Source: Euptelea pleiosperma (Eukaryota; Streptophyta; Magnoliopsida; Ranunculales; Eupteleaceae). From it: DNA of 64,000 nucleotides. The stretch spans positions 37,291,109 through 37,355,108 of the forward strand of contig CM068542.1 in the NCBI GenBank assembly GCA_035048495.1, read 5' to 3'. Below the pieces are notes generated by a model that was not told where the DNA came from, did no database searches, and saw only the letters and a list, made by a program, of their open reading frames with translations. Position numbers and translations under genes: made by a program. Positions 1 to 11,634 of the stretch are shown here, in pieces; position 1 is the first letter of the stretch, and the number at the start of each line of letters is the position of its first letter.

Positions 1-78
1 AACTGACCCAGAACATCATTAATTCTATGATGGGTAATGTTGTGGCGCATTATATATATGTATGTACTTTTACTGCAG

Positions 79-489
79 CATAACGTTGGAGTCGGAGGCT
101 TGGATAGAGTTCTTGTGTATTGGGGGAAGGTAATTTTTTATAAATATGGATTAGGTTATTTCGTCTTTGTGTTGGTGTGGATGAGGATTATCTCTCCATC
201 TGACCTTAACACACTAGTTATAACCGGGTAACTTGTTTTTCAGTCTTGGGTAAATCCTTCCGTAAAGATAACAAGGCAGTTCCATGGCAAAGGTTCACAC
301 CAATCACTCTTTAAACATATAGGGATTGATGGGATATAAGGAAATGCAAGACTGGCGAGCATCATAGATACTTTCCTTGTTGGTGATTCCCTTAATGTTG
401 TTATAAGGGCAAGCCCTAGCCTCATGTGTGTTGATGGGAATTTTGATAAAATTTTCGGAATTATTTCACAGCTGCACACATCCATTTAA
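79..489 (+). other. unidentified exon-like pair, possibly a pseudogene piece
   Basis: Two exon-like blocks can be read. One runs 79-129 between an acceptor ending ctgcag and a donor gaag|gtaatt. The other runs 244-489 after an acceptor ending tttttcag. Joined in phase they read about 99 codons, with one TAA inside (after GIDGI) and a terminal TAA. The text has protein-like composition (GVGGLDRVLVYWGK, then SWVNPSVKITRQFHGK, and later SLMCVDGNFDKIF). I do not recognise the family. It does not match the missing N-terminal half of the ceramide synthase downstream. It may be the end of a gene starting left of the window, with the internal stop marking decay, or chance. Confidence 0.3.
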
Positions 490-699
490 TTAGTTATAAT
501 TTTTTTTTCTCACTTTTTGATATGTAAGCTGGCATTGAACCCAAAACCTCAAGGGTGCAACTACAAGTGTCATCCAATAGTGGTACAAGCTTGACCGAGG
601 AGGGAACAATGTTGATGGCACTTTAGCTAACAATCTTTCTTCTTGATGATTTATTCTATTTGAGATTTGAGAGCTAGTCCTTTCTTTATTTTTTAGTAT

Positions 700-980
700 T
701 TGGGTTTCAAAATGATTTTTCTCTTCATTAAAAGTTCAAGGAAAATATTATCAGATGCCTATAAGACTGGTATGCTTTATAGAGCAAAATGTTGGACAAC
801 AAAGAAACAACATGTTCATAGAATGAGCGCAACTATGGTAAGGATGTTGAGATGGATGAGTGGTAAGACTATAAAAGATAAAATTAGAATTGAATGCATC
901 TGAGAGAATCTAAGAGTACCCACAATAGATGATAAAATAAATGAGTTGATTGAAATAGTTTGTTCATGTACAATGGAGAT
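700..980 (+). mobile_element. RTE-type LINE 3' fragment, first half
   Basis: The forward translation contains CWTTKKQHVHRMSA and MRMLRWMSGKT-like text, typical of the C-terminal end of plant RTE-clade reverse transcriptases. A stop follows IECI. The copy is cut at 980 by the Copia element and resumes at 4265. It is 5' truncated and cannot encode an active protein. Confidence 0.75.
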
Positions 981-1179
981 TGTTGAGATCTAGGGTTTCA
1001 TTGATGAGAGAGAGAGAGCGGGAGAAAGAAGAATAGTGGGAAATATAGGATAATCGAATTATGTGGTATTGCCCCAGTCGATCCCCTTTTATATTAAAAC
1101 ATAAAAGAAAGGGGAAAAGCATTAATACCCTTACACGTCCCACATATATACCGATATGGATAAATAATAATAACTAACA
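981..1179 (-). repeat. left (3') LTR of the Copia element
   Basis: It is 199 bp, starts TGTTGAGATC and ends CTAACA on the plus strand. It shares a GA-rich stretch, the ataatcgaatta block and the cacgtcccacatatata block with the right copy. Confidence 0.8.
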
Positions 1180-1184
1180 CTCCC

Positions 1185-2352
1185 TGATGCGGACATCAAA
1201 GCATCACATGGGTTCTACCAATGGAAGACAAGGAAGAAGATTTTGAAGACCTCACATGCATGTGCATCATGAAGACTCCATATTGGAAAAATGCATGTGG
1301 GGTGCTTATGGAGTTTTCGAAGAGTTTTTATTAGTTTTGTTAGGCTTATCTTGATGTTTTTTAGAGTTTTAGGTGTCTTTACAATTAGCACACAGTTAGG
1401 GGGCCCATTGTAATTTTAGTTAGTTACTTTAAGTTGACGTACTTTTTTATAGCCATTAGATTAGATGGATGACTGAGATTAGATTAGGGAGTTTTGAGTT
1501 ATTATATAAACTCTTTTAGTTGTAATCTTTGATTAATAATGAAATATATTGAATTTTGCTATTGAGAATTCTCTTGTGGAGTGCTCTCTTCTTCCTTGGT
1601 GAGAATCTAAACTTCCTTGGTGTGAATCCAAGCTATTGGTGTGAATCCGAAGATAACTTCTTCTATCTCTATCTCCTCTCTTATTCTCTCTTTTTCCATC
1701 TTTATTTTCTCTTTTGGATCAAGTTTGACCTAGAAAGCCCAACTGTATCTCTTCCATCTCTAAACCCTAACCATTGAACAACACTATGAATAGTGTTGCG
1801 TGAATAGTACTGTGTGAATAGTACTGCTTGAATAGTGCCATGTGAATAGTAACTTCCTTACACCAGTTCGTCGTACGGCACCCTAAACCCTCCCAAAACC
1901 CTTACCACAACCCTTAGACACTCCCAAATCCTTGCGGTAACCATAAGAACCCCTAACCCCATCATAAACCCTAATCCTCCACAGTTCTTTTTTTCTTCCG
2001 AAACCCGGCTAAAATCTGATACTTGTCAAAAAGTCCCGAAACTTGTTAGAAACCTTCATAAACTTCAAAGAACTTATAACCTCTTGGAAAATGAAACCAT
2101 TTTAGATATATTTCATCATTTAACTGATTCTCTAAGCTTGTTGGAAGTTTCACCTTCCATTAAATCCTCGTCGTTAAAGCAACGGGTCTAATATTGTGGG
2201 ATTATGTGAAGGTCTTGAATTTTAATAAATTTATTTCTTGAAATCTGATTATTTGCTTGTGATTAGCATGGAAATTTACTATTTCATTGTTCTTAATAAT
2301 TTTCTGTTAATCTTAGCCTTTAGTTTGAGGCCATCACATTCGTTCTGCATCT
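1185..2352 (+). mobile_element. solo LTR inserted in the Copia polypurine tract
   Basis: A 1168-bp block begins TGATGCGGAC and ends GCATCT, so its ends form a short inverted TGATGC/GCATC(T) pair. It is flanked by a perfect 5-bp duplication CTCCC (1180-1184 and 2353-2357). Removing it restores a continuous Copia LTR plus polypurine tract. A TATA-like ttatataaactc lies near 1500, and repeated tgaatagt words occur at 1780-1850. No internal region or second LTR is seen, so it fits a solo LTR left by recombination. Superfamily is not decided. Confidence 0.75.
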
Positions 2353-2378
2353 CTCCCTCAAGCTGGAGAGTATACATC

Positions 2379-4017
2379 TTACATCTCCAGCTCGGAACAA
2401 ATCAGATCCATACGAGTCTTAGATATAGCTTTAGTAAACACGTTTGCCAACTGATTTGTTGTCTTCATGTACGGAGTAACGATTTCACCACTCATTACAT
2501 TGTCTCTAATAAAGTGACAATTCATCTCAATATGCTTTGTCATTTCATGAAACACATGGTTGGAGGCCATATGAATATATGTCTGATTGTCACAATACAA
2601 TCTCATAGGAGACTCCACACTCACACCCAACTCAAGAAGGCGATGCCTCAATCAAGTCAACTCACAGCTCATATGAGCCATTGCTCTGTATTCTGCCTCT
2701 GCACTCGATCGTGCTACTACCGATGCTTCTTACTTCTCTAGGACATTAGATTTTCACCAAGAAACGTACAATAACCTGTTGTAGACCTTCTATCAGAAGG
2801 TGAACCAGTCCAATCCGCATCAGTATAGCCAACTACTCAAAGGTGACCATGTGACTTGTACAAAAGACCACAGCAAGGAGCTCCCTTCAAGTACCTCACT
2901 AGACGAACAATGTTATCCCAATGTGGAACACAAGGTGATTGCATAAACTGACTAATCACACTTACAATGAAAGATATATCAGGTCTGGTAATAGTCAAAT
3001 AATTCAGTTTGCCAACCAATCTTTGATATCTACTTGGATCATCATACAGCTCCCCTTGATCCCTTACAAGTTTAGTATTAGGATCCATGGGTGTATCAGC
3101 CGGTTTGGATCCCATCAAACTTGTCTCCTCAAGAATATCCATAACATACTTTCTCTGAAATAGACTAATCCCATGGCTTGACCTTGCAACCTCAATACCC
3201 AGGAAATGTTGCTGTAGAAACTACTTCAACTGTTGAATTCCTTCAGTGTCATCTTCAGTCACTACCATATCATCATTCATCAACGTACACCACTAGCACA
3301 ATGGCGCCATTGTCTGTTTTCTTCACAAAAATTGAATGGTCTGACTGACATTGCTTCAGCCCAAACTGAACTACTACTTCACTGAGTCTGCCAAACCACA
3401 CGTGGAGGCTGCTTCAAACCATATATCACCTTATTCAGACAACAAACACGACCAGATGACTTCCCATGAGCAACAAAACCTGGAGGTTGCTCCATATAAA
3501 CCTCTTCCAGTAGAGTACTATGCAGGAAGGTATTCTTGACATCAAGTTGATACAACGGCCAATGCAAGGAAGCAGCTAAAGAGATCACAACATGAACTGA
3601 GGCAATCTTGGCCAACGGTGAAAATGTCTCACTGTAATTAGTACCATAAGATTGAGTATACCTTTTTGCAACAAAACGGGCCTTCAATCGTTCAATCGAC
3701 CCATCATGAAGAAACTTCACAATATACACCCAACGACAATTAACCACCTGTTTACCCGGAGGCAAAGAAATTAGATCCCATGTACCGTTGGAATGAAGGG
3801 CCTCCATCACATCAATCATGGCTGCACGCCAACTAGGAGAAGAAAGAGCTTCCTGGACATTTGTAGGAACATACGTCGAAGAAACAGAGACAACAAATGT
3901 ACGATAGGAAGGAGACAAAGAATTAAAAGACACATAGTTAGAAAGAGGATGTTGTGTACAGGAACGAGTACCTTTCTGTAAAACAATAGGAAGATCAAAA
4001 GAAGATGACTCAGGCAA
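2379..4017 (-). pseudogene. Copia pol relic (reverse transcriptase and RNase H)
   Basis: The minus strand carries RVT_2-type reverse transcriptase text at 4017-3379 (NGTWDLISLPPGK, CRWVYIVK, GLKQPPR), then PADTPMDPNTKL and RPDISFIVS at 3142-2837, and an RNase H end with YCDNQTYIHMASNHVFHE at 2651-2379. These pieces are in the right order but separated by frameshifts and stops. Several conserved residues are changed, for example VAKRYTQ where VAKGYTQ is usual. It is non-functional. Confidence 0.85.
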
Positions 4018-4103
4018 ACTTGGATTTGTCGACCGTTGGGGAAAGACGAAACAACTATGTATACCAATGGGTCATCGAGCCAACACAACACGTGCTCGGA
4101 AAC

Positions 4104-4264
4104 AAGAGAGAGAGAGAGAGAGAGAGAAAGATGGGATAATCGAATTAGGTTGTATTTCCCTAATCGACCCCTTTTATATTAAAGCATAAAAGAAAGGGTA
4201 AATACATTAATTCCCTTACACGTCCCACATATATACCGACATGTATAAATAATAATAACTAATA
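4104..4264 (-). repeat. right (5') LTR of the Copia element
   Basis: It matches the left LTR from its GA run to the actaata end; the left copy ends actaaca. It is followed by the target-duplication copy GAGAC. Confidence 0.7.
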
Positions 4265-4710
4265 GAGACCAATGACAACACAATGAATGTGCATATTGGA
4301 GGCTCTAAAAGGATGTTGGACAACTAAGAAACAACACGTTCATAGAATGAGCGTAGCTGAGGCAAGGATGTTGAGATGGATGAGTGGTAAGACTACAGAA
4401 GATAAAATAAAAAATGAATGCATCTGAGAGAATCTAGGAGTACCCCCAACAGGTGATAAAATAAAGGAGAGTTGATTGAAATGGTTTGTTTCACGTACAA
4501 TGAAGACCAATGACGATAAAACGAATTTTGCAGATTGAAGGCTCTAAAAGGACGAAAAGGAAGACATAAAAGGACGTGGATTGAGGTAGTGAGAAAAGAT
4601 TTGAGCTTTTGAAGACACATGAATAAACGATAGGCTCTATAGAGAATTGAATGGAGGAATAGAATTTGTTTACTAACCCCAAATAGTTGGGATAAGTTGA
4701 TGATGACAAT
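4265..4710 (+). mobile_element. RTE-type LINE 3' end with a local tandem duplication
   Basis: 4265-4312 is the end of the copy interrupted by Copia. 4313-4552 repeats the same roughly 240 bp (starting atgttggacaac) in direct orientation and lacks the Copia insertion. It then runs to a typical RTE 3' tail (ccaaatagttgggataag, then gatgatgac). So the tandem duplication came first and Copia later entered the first unit. The tail continues after the next insertion as gaggatgatgatg at 5442. Confidence 0.75.
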
Positions 4711-5440
4711 GTAGTTAAGGATGCAAAGCGCACTTAAGGCGCTAGGACCCCTGGTGCCTGAGGTGCAAGACGAGGCGCAGTATTAAAAATTATAATAATA
4801 AATATAAAAAATTAAGAAAAATAACATCATAAAATAACAAAACATGTAATCATTAGGCCATAAAACATAAAATATTACTTGTAAAAAAAAAAACATAAAA
4901 ATCTCAAGTAACCCAAAAGCAGTCTAGTTAACATTGTTATTATCTAAATACAAAACAAGTAATCAAAATTCTTAAAATGATTGGGGAAAATTTAAAAGAC
5001 AAAAAGTCACAATTCATAAAAAAAATTCCGATAAATAACAACAAAAACAAATGAATTAATCTAATAAACGAAAAAAAAAAGAAATAACTGATGAACTACT
5101 ACTATCAATTATAAACTAATATTGCATGGAAGTATGGTTAATTAAATCACAAAAGAAGGAGAATAAGAAGACGAATAAGAGTAAGAAGAAAATCACAACT
5201 GAAAAGGAAAATAAGAAGAAATCAGAATAGAAGAAGAAAAAAAATTATAACCAAAGAAGAAGAAAAGAATCAGAATTTGAAAATAAAAAAAAAACATGTA
5301 TTTTAGTGAGGCACGCGCCTGATGCGTCCGGAGCCTGGTTTAAGGCGTGCGCCTTACTAAATGTGCCTCACCTTGACCCTTGTAAGGCGCTTTAGGTGCA
5401 CCTTGCGCCTCAGGTGCATGCCTTAGTGCGCCTTGACTAC
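4711..5440 (-). mobile_element. non-autonomous hAT-like element, copy A
   Basis: Ends are GTAGTTAAGG and CCTTGACTAC, an imperfect inverted pair. Terminal regions are rich in AGGCGC and GCGCCT words, and the middle is A-rich. It is the reverse-complement relative of the element at 60682-61482, which keeps a hAT transposase end. It sits inside the microsatellite-like tail of the RTE fragment. I could not find a clean 8-bp target duplication, so superfamily rests on the sister copy. Confidence 0.6.
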
Positions 5441-5816
5441 AGAGGATGATGATGCCTTTGTAAAAATGATTAAAGTTGCATGTGCTAATTAGTGTCATCT
5501 TCATTGGGCATCCATTGTCGAGGGAATCCAGTTCAACATCTTTTCCTTCTTTCTAAAAAGGGCTCTTCTGGCTAATATTTCTAGTAGCATTAGTGGCGCT
5601 AATTTGCATACTTATACTCTTTGCATTAGTGGTTTAACATCTTATAATCATAATGAATATTTCGATATGTCTGTCAAAACATATAAAATCTATTTTCATA
5701 TGCAGAATTGATGCTTCCAAATTTATCCCAAGTTCTACACTCATACCAGCTTGTTTTCTCTGATGAATGAATTTGGTCTCCTCTTAGTTGTGCTCACCAT
5801 TTTTTTTCCTGTTTAG

Positions 5817-8477
5817 GTTTACCTTGAAGCTTTTCTACATGTGCCAATGCGGATTTTATGTCTACAGCATTGCCGCCCTCCTTGCATGGGAGACTCGAAG
5901 GAAAGATTTCACTATAATGATGTCTCATCACGTGATCACTGTTTTCCTGATTGGATACTCCTACATTGCAAGGTATTACTTTAGTGTGTCTATGGACAAG
6001 TATGCGCCTTTTACACTTTTTTAACACCTTGTGTTGGAAGCATGCGCCTCACATGCACATGCTGGCAGGGGAAACTGTACCTAAGAAAGATTCAGTTTAT
6101 TTCCTCATTTTCTTTGTTTTTCTCCTATATCATAGTGTTAAAAAATAATAAGCTATTCTAGGTTAAATACAAGCAACAAAAACATATCTTTCCCCATATG
6201 AAACAGACTAATGTTGTTTTCCCACAAATTTACTTAAATTTATCTTTTTAATTGAATTATCTTATTTTTAGTACTCATTTATAAAGGCATGCTTGTAAGG
6301 CTTACGCCCCACACAAAGGCATGCTTGTAAGGCTTACGCCCCACACCTTGAGGCTTATGCCTCACGCTTTAGGCCATTGAAACGCCTCGCCCCACACCTC
6401 TGTGTTTAAAAACATTGGTTGAAACAAACATCGATGAATTTCAATTCTACTTCTTTGGTGGATTATCCCAGGTCAGAAGGAAAACCGAAGCTAGCTTTCA
6501 CCAACAACCACTACTTTTGGCATAAATTAGTAATTCATACAAGATGAAATATGACAACCAGATGTTTGATTTTGACATACAAATTGACCTTCCAACTTAG
6601 ATTAACCCTGACTTAAAAAGGAATTAATTCAACCAATTTGTAAAGTGGGAAACGAACAGATGGGCTCTCCCCCCCCCCCCCCCCCCCCCCCCACACACAC
6701 ACATATAGTGTTTCCGTTATGTAAATAGAGCACAATATTTTGAAGAGTGATATCATATAGTGTTTCCGTTATGTAAATAGAGCACAATATTTTGGAGAGT
6801 GATATCATAGCCCATGGTTGTATGTCAGAATGATACCACCTAATGCAAGCCACCTGATATGAGAATAATGATGTCAGACACCTTATTATGACTACTTTAG
6901 TTAATGGTTACTGCAGTATGCACCACTGCATGCACTGAAGGTGGTTGTCATAATTTACTTTTTATGAAGAATTTTTATGTCAGTTATCTTAAACATTGGG
7001 ATATTCTTATTGCTTTTGTTGAAATTTGTATTGCTTAGAAATCTTAATATTGCTTGCAGTTTTTCTTTTCTTTTTTCTCTGTTGGGTAAGCCTGGCAGAA
7101 TCCATAACCATCGTAGCAGAACTAAATTACATCGGTCATAACCAGTTGGGGAAAGGTTGGACTGGCTTGCAAATAAATCGTTATTTATTTGATTTGTGGA
7201 AATATCCAGCGAGATGAGAACTAACAAGTTAGCTGTATTGTAGGTTCTTTCGGATTGGTTCGATTATTCTTGCCCTGCATGATGGAAGTGATGTATTCAT
7301 GGAAGCAGCTAAAGTCTTTAAATATTCTGAAAAGGAACTTGCAGCTAGTGTTTGCTTTGGATTCTTTGCTCTCTCATGGCTCATACTACGGCTAATATTC
7401 TTCCCATTTTGGGTGATCAAGACCTCAAGGTTTGTCCACCCCATAAGGTGTTCTGATCTCATTACATTAGGCTGCACCTTTTCCTCTGATTGTTTTTATG
7501 GTTGGCATTTTCCAGTTACGATTTAATTGAGTACTTGATTCAACCGGAGGCGTCGGAGGCCTACCCAAGATTATTGTACTATGTCTTCAATACGATGCTA
7601 TTGACTCTGCTTATCTTTCACATATACTGGGGGATTCTTATATACTCAATGATCATGAGACAGCTGAAAAATAGAGGAAAAGTGGGAGAAGATATCCGAT
7701 CAGGTAATACTATTGTGGGCCTCTCAAAATTTAAAATTGATAATCCTTTTCCAATCTGAGGAAAACTATTAGTTTGCTTTTTTTGTTGAGAAAACAGCTG
7801 AAACATTCTCAGTTATTTGGTGTCTGGCAAATGTTTCCCAGTCACCAGAATACTAAACATACCCTCATCTGCCATCTTTTTTGTTCTAAAGAAAAAAGCA
7901 ATGATCATTGGAGTATCTGTCTGTAACTAAAACCACGTCACAATGATCGAAAAAAAGACAAACCATGTCACATTCTACATATTGTTTCATTAGACCAATA
8001 TTCAAAATACTATCTGCTCAGAACTCAGCCTAGTCAACTCTGTTTCTCACCAGTTTGTGAATACCAAGTCCAAAGACCAATATATAAAAGATGGTTGTAA
8101 CAATTCCTCGAGCAAATCTTTAATAATATCTACGAGTTACAAGTCACCCATTTGAACTCAGAAACTGAAAGTCCAACCAACTTCAAGCGTTGAAAATGGC
8201 AGTTGACTGTAATTGAAAACCAAGCTTTACTCTCTTTCAACTGCTGCTTAAAACAAGGTTGAGTCAAACATGAGATAAAGGTTAGATTTTTATTATTGCC
8301 CACTAAATTATTGATATTTGTGATATGTAATTTTCTGAGAACTATTAGAATTTATGAAAGCCATGGGCCTTCATCAAATTTCCTCGGAAGAAAAGATTGA
8401 ACATTTCTATGGTTGTGAACGACCAGTTATAATAACATCTATTGATTCCAAATGCAGATTCAGAAGATGGAGAATAG
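5817..8477 (+). CDS. LOH2: ceramide synthase, LAG1/LOH2-like, last four exons
   Basis: Exons are 5817-5972, 7244-7429, 7516-7703 and 8458-8477, all with GT-AG introns and compatible phases. They encode the C-terminal 182 aa ending DSEDGE and a stop. The enzyme N-acylates sphingoid bases in the ER membrane. The TLC domain is visible: LKLFYMCQCGFYVYSIAALL, the paired histidines in MMSHHVIT, the Lag1 motif HDGSDVFMEAAK, then membrane segments FGFFALSWLILRLIFFPFWV and LLTLLIFHIYW. The acidic tail after GEDIRS is typical. The text is closest, from memory, to Arabidopsis LOH2. Roughly the N-terminal 120 aa (first membrane helices) are not in this window; they may lie left of position 1 across an intron filled by the Copia stack, or be lost. 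Confidence 0.88.
5990..6412. repeat. decayed GCGCCT-rich repeat in a LOH2 intron
   Basis: Words such as tgcgcct, gcatgcttgtaaggcttacgc (twice, 6289-6345) and gaggcttatgcctcacgc resemble degenerate ends of the hAT-like elements at 4711 and 60682. No boundaries can be set. Confidence 0.4.
6669..6805. repeat. C24 run, AC run and a 52-bp tandem duplication
   Basis: Twenty-four C at 6669-6692 are followed by an AC run. Two direct 52-bp units then follow, 6702-6753 and 6754-6805, differing by about one base. All lie in the intron between the first two visible LOH2-like exons. The homopolymer length may be a sequencing artefact. Confidence 0.85.
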
Positions 8478-9593
8478 TGAAAGGCGGTACTTCAAGATTG
8501 AATTGGTTTTCCACTGAAGATACAAGGTTTTGGTGGGGATATCACTTCATTGTGTTTGTCGTACCAGTCTGTATTGAAGTGTTTTGTATTTGGTGGAAAT
8601 CATTGGGGGTTGAAAAAGCTTCAAATTTTCTCTTTCCAATCCTTTTCTATTCACGAAAAAGAGCTAGGAGACATCAAGTATATTTGTGCTTGATCACCTT
8701 TGATGTATACTAGATTTTCCTGTACTTTTTCTTTCCGCTTAATCAATGTCTACAGATTTATCTTTCCATGAAATTGGAAGAGCAGTCAACCTTTGTCTGA
8801 TTCTCTTTTCAGCTTTTGATATCCACTTCTGGTTGGGAGAGGGCGATAAGTTCCATAAATATAGCCTGTGTTTCCCTCACAGTTTAATAACATGATCGTT
8901 GCATGATATGTTGGACAAGCAAGAGTCTTGTCTGATAAAAAAAGGTAGAGATTATATTAGCACTTTCGTCGTTCTGGCTAATGCGCAAGGCAAGCTAATC
9001 AACTGGATGAAGTTGATTCAGTCGGAGAACTGTTTTTAATAGTTGGATGGAGGCACTCCGGTTCCAGCATTTGGTTGTTTCCCAGACTAGTCTGCATTTT
9101 GGTCTAGATACAAGCTTACAAAATTTTAAAAAAAGCTCTGGAGCTTTATCTCCCACACAAAAAAATTGCAAATCAAACTTAAGGCTCAGAGTTGAAGGGT
9201 CAGCTCAGCGATAAGCCAGGCATAAAGGGCAAGAGAGAATTTAAATCCTTAGCAAACATTATTTGGTGTGATAATAAGGAATGTTCGTGCTGGGGCGCCA
9301 AAGAACTGTGCTGCTCGTCTGTCCATTCTCGGTGCTTGTGTTCCTGAGGTGTTAGCACCAGATGTGCTGCGGCAGTTGGCCAGTTACATTCTTTTCTGGT
9401 AAGTAATTTATAACCAGTAACCCAAGTAGATGCAAAGGATGGCTGATCAACCAATGTAGTTGCATACTTCTTTTGGACTTTCTTCAGACTTTTTTTTGGA
9501 AAAATTACCTCTAGGGCCATAAATTTAAACTTACGTACCAAAGGAACCACCTCTTCATTATTGGATCCAAAAAGGGTTGCCTTTTTAAAAATA
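8478..9593. other. 3' flank of the ceramide synthase, no gene seen
   Basis: The stretch contains the presumed 3' UTR of the ceramide synthase and AT-rich spacer. I see no coding pattern or repeat structure I can support. Confidence 0.5.
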
Positions 9594-10123
9594 TGGACTT
9601 AAAACCCCAATCAGCCTATTTTGAGCAACTTCTAAAAATCTATTCCTCCTTTACCCTCGTGGTAGAGACGTAGCTTTATCCCTTCTTTTTATTAGGGTAA
9701 TTTAGTACTTACCCCTCCTTTTGCAAAAGTAATTGGTAATACATCGGGCTGTAATCCACATGTCACTCTTAGTAGACACTGACCGTCGTATGGATGTTTT
9801 GCCAATGACTAGGTGGACCTACAAACCAAAAATGAACCTGATCAGTGATTTCTAAGCGTTGGATTGAAGTTATTTTCATGGGTTGATTTTAACCGTATGA
9901 ATTGTTATGTGGGTACAAAGATCAAAAGGTTGTAAATCACTAATGAGGTTGATTTTTGGTTTGCAATCTCTCATTGTTTAATTTATTTAGTTACTTTCTT
10001 TTTCTTTTCTTTTTTAATTTTTTTATTAAAATCCACTAAGCTTAGTCTTTAACTACTTGAGGGTAAAGTAGGAAGAAATTTTTAAAAGTTGCTCAAAATA
10101 GGCTGATTGGGGTTTTAAGTCCA
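9594..10123. mobile_element. fold-back MITE with an embedded Mutator-like core
   Basis: Arms at 9594-9660 and 10057-10123 are inverted repeats of about 67 bp (tggacttaaaaccccaatca against its complement). Between them lies a partial copy of the window-wide palindromic core (actgaccgtcgtatggatg at about 9779, and gttgatttttggtttgcaat at about 9949). No target duplication was recognised. Confidence 0.65.
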
Positions 10124-10139
10124 CTAGGAGAACGCACCT

Positions 10140-10750
10140 TACGCGTGGCGGCACCTTACACGTGGCACACATTTGAAGACCACCGACCGTGTAGATGTTT
10201 TTCCTATCTCTAGGTGGAATTTTATGAAAAATCATCTTGATTAGCAATTTCTATCCATTGGATGAGTCTTTTTCAAAATTTATTTTCAACCATAGATTTT
10301 TAGCATTACTATTTAGCACGCAATTTGAGATGCATTTTTGGCCATTGACACCACCATGCCCCGTCCATAGACCTTGGACCATTGATCATTACTCTTTTAA
10401 CAGTGGGTACATGTATGTGTTTTTCATTAATTTTTTTTTCAAGAATGAGTTTTCCCACCATTGATGATGAGTCATATATATGAGCCAAGTGGCATACTAT
10501 TAGAGACCATTGGCCGTATGGATGTTTTGCCCTACTCTAGTTGGACTTACATATCAAAATTTATCTTGATTAGTACTTTATATCAAATTATTTTTCTTCG
10601 TTTATTATTTATCGTAAATTATGATTATTATGATCCAAAGGATACAAATCATTAATCAGGCTTATTTTTGTTACATAAGTTTATCTAGAGTTAGACTAAA
10701 CATCCATACGGTCAGTAGCCTCTAATAATATGCCGTGTATCGCATGTTGT
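10140..10750. repeat. two decayed copies of the Mutator-like MITE core
   Basis: The left piece (10140-10300) has cacgtggcacac and accgaccgtgtagatg. The right piece (about 10475-10750) has gagccaagtggcat, ggccgtatggatgtt and, inverted, catccatacggtcag. Both are diverged and without clear termini. Confidence 0.6.
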
Positions 10751-10952
10751 AGGTCCATCATCAACTTTGATGATGGATATCATCATCTAAATTTTATAAT
10801 CAATAAAGTATAAGTGACACATCATGATGCAATAATAGCTTGCAAAGTTTATTTGAGATGTGAAAATTTTGAATAACCACATCACCCTTGTAAATTTAAA
10901 AAAATTCAAAATTAATAGAAACATTTTTTTTTCTCAATTTAAGGAAAGCAAT

Positions 10953-11345
10953 GGCATATTAAGAATAATAACTTTTTTTACTTTTTCAATATTGAATGAG
11001 CTGAAGGGTGACGTGCTATTTGACACTCAAAAGACCAAAAAGTCCTTACCATACAATTAAACTGAAGAAAAGAAAAGAAAAGAAGAAAAATAAGGGCATT
11101 TGTGGGATTTTGGGGTTTAGCGTAAGGCACGCAAGAAGGGTCTCATGCAAGAAGGGCATATTGAGAATAATGATTTTTTTTTACTTTTTCAACATTGAAT
11201 GAGTTGAATGGTAACGTGCTATTTAACACTCAAAAGACCAAAAAGTCTCTACCATGTAATTAAACTGAAGAAAAAAAAATAAGAAAAATAAGAGCATTTG
11301 TGGGATTTTGGGGTTTAGTGTGCGGCACGCAAGAAGGGCCTTCGT
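10953..11345. repeat. direct tandem repeat, period about 202 bp
   Basis: Unit 1 is 10953-11154 and unit 2 starts at 11155. Shared words are actttttcaa, acactcaaaagaccaaaaag, gcatttgtgggattttgggg and ggcacgcaagaagggcct. A diverged third relative lies at about 17530-17745, between the amylase genes. Confidence 0.75.
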
Positions 11346-11634
11346 GCGTTTAAGGGGTATATCTCCTAGATGGGACCCCTTGAATGGGGAATGCCATCCA
11401 TAGCCACGTGTTCAACAATAAGAACAAAAGACTGATCTTTGGGTCCACGCGAGTGGGGCTCAAGGGACCAACAAAAGTGAACTACTAATTTCACCAATGC
11501 TCTCAGTTGTCAATTTTGAGAATCCAACGGTGATTGTAAGTGAGGAGCTGGCATTTTTTTTTGCCAAAGCACAACCACCGATAGATGACTGAACTGCTCC
11601 TTCTAGATTTCTTTACTTTTTTTGATTGATTCAG

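Larger units (their letters stand above)
981..4264 (-). mobile_element. Ty1/Copia LTR retrotransposon, internally deleted
   Basis: The element lies on the minus strand between direct repeats at 981-1179 and about 4104-4264. Target duplication is GAGAT at 976-980 and GAGAC at 4265-4269. The polypurine tract (AGGGAG on the minus strand) abuts the left LTR, which reads TGTTAG inward on that strand. Reverse transcriptase and RNase H relics are present, but gag, protease, integrase and an obvious primer-binding site are missing, so the 5' internal half is deleted. The empty site is visible in the neighbouring RTE copy near 4500, which confirms the insertion point. A solo LTR is inserted at its polypurine tract. 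Confidence 0.85.

Noticed and set aside
2238..2741. 167-aa plus-strand reading frame
   Set aside because: It is antisense to the Copia RNase H relic and runs into the solo LTR.
4703..5448. 8-bp target duplication for hAT copy A
   Set aside because: Flanks atgacaat and agaggatg do not match; both are RTE tail sequence.
6669..6692. C24 tract as a functional element
   Set aside because: Homopolymer next to AC repeats in an intron; length is error-prone in sequencing.
9200..9550. 116-aa minus-strand reading frame
   Set aside because: No recognisable domain, no splice context, unremarkable composition.
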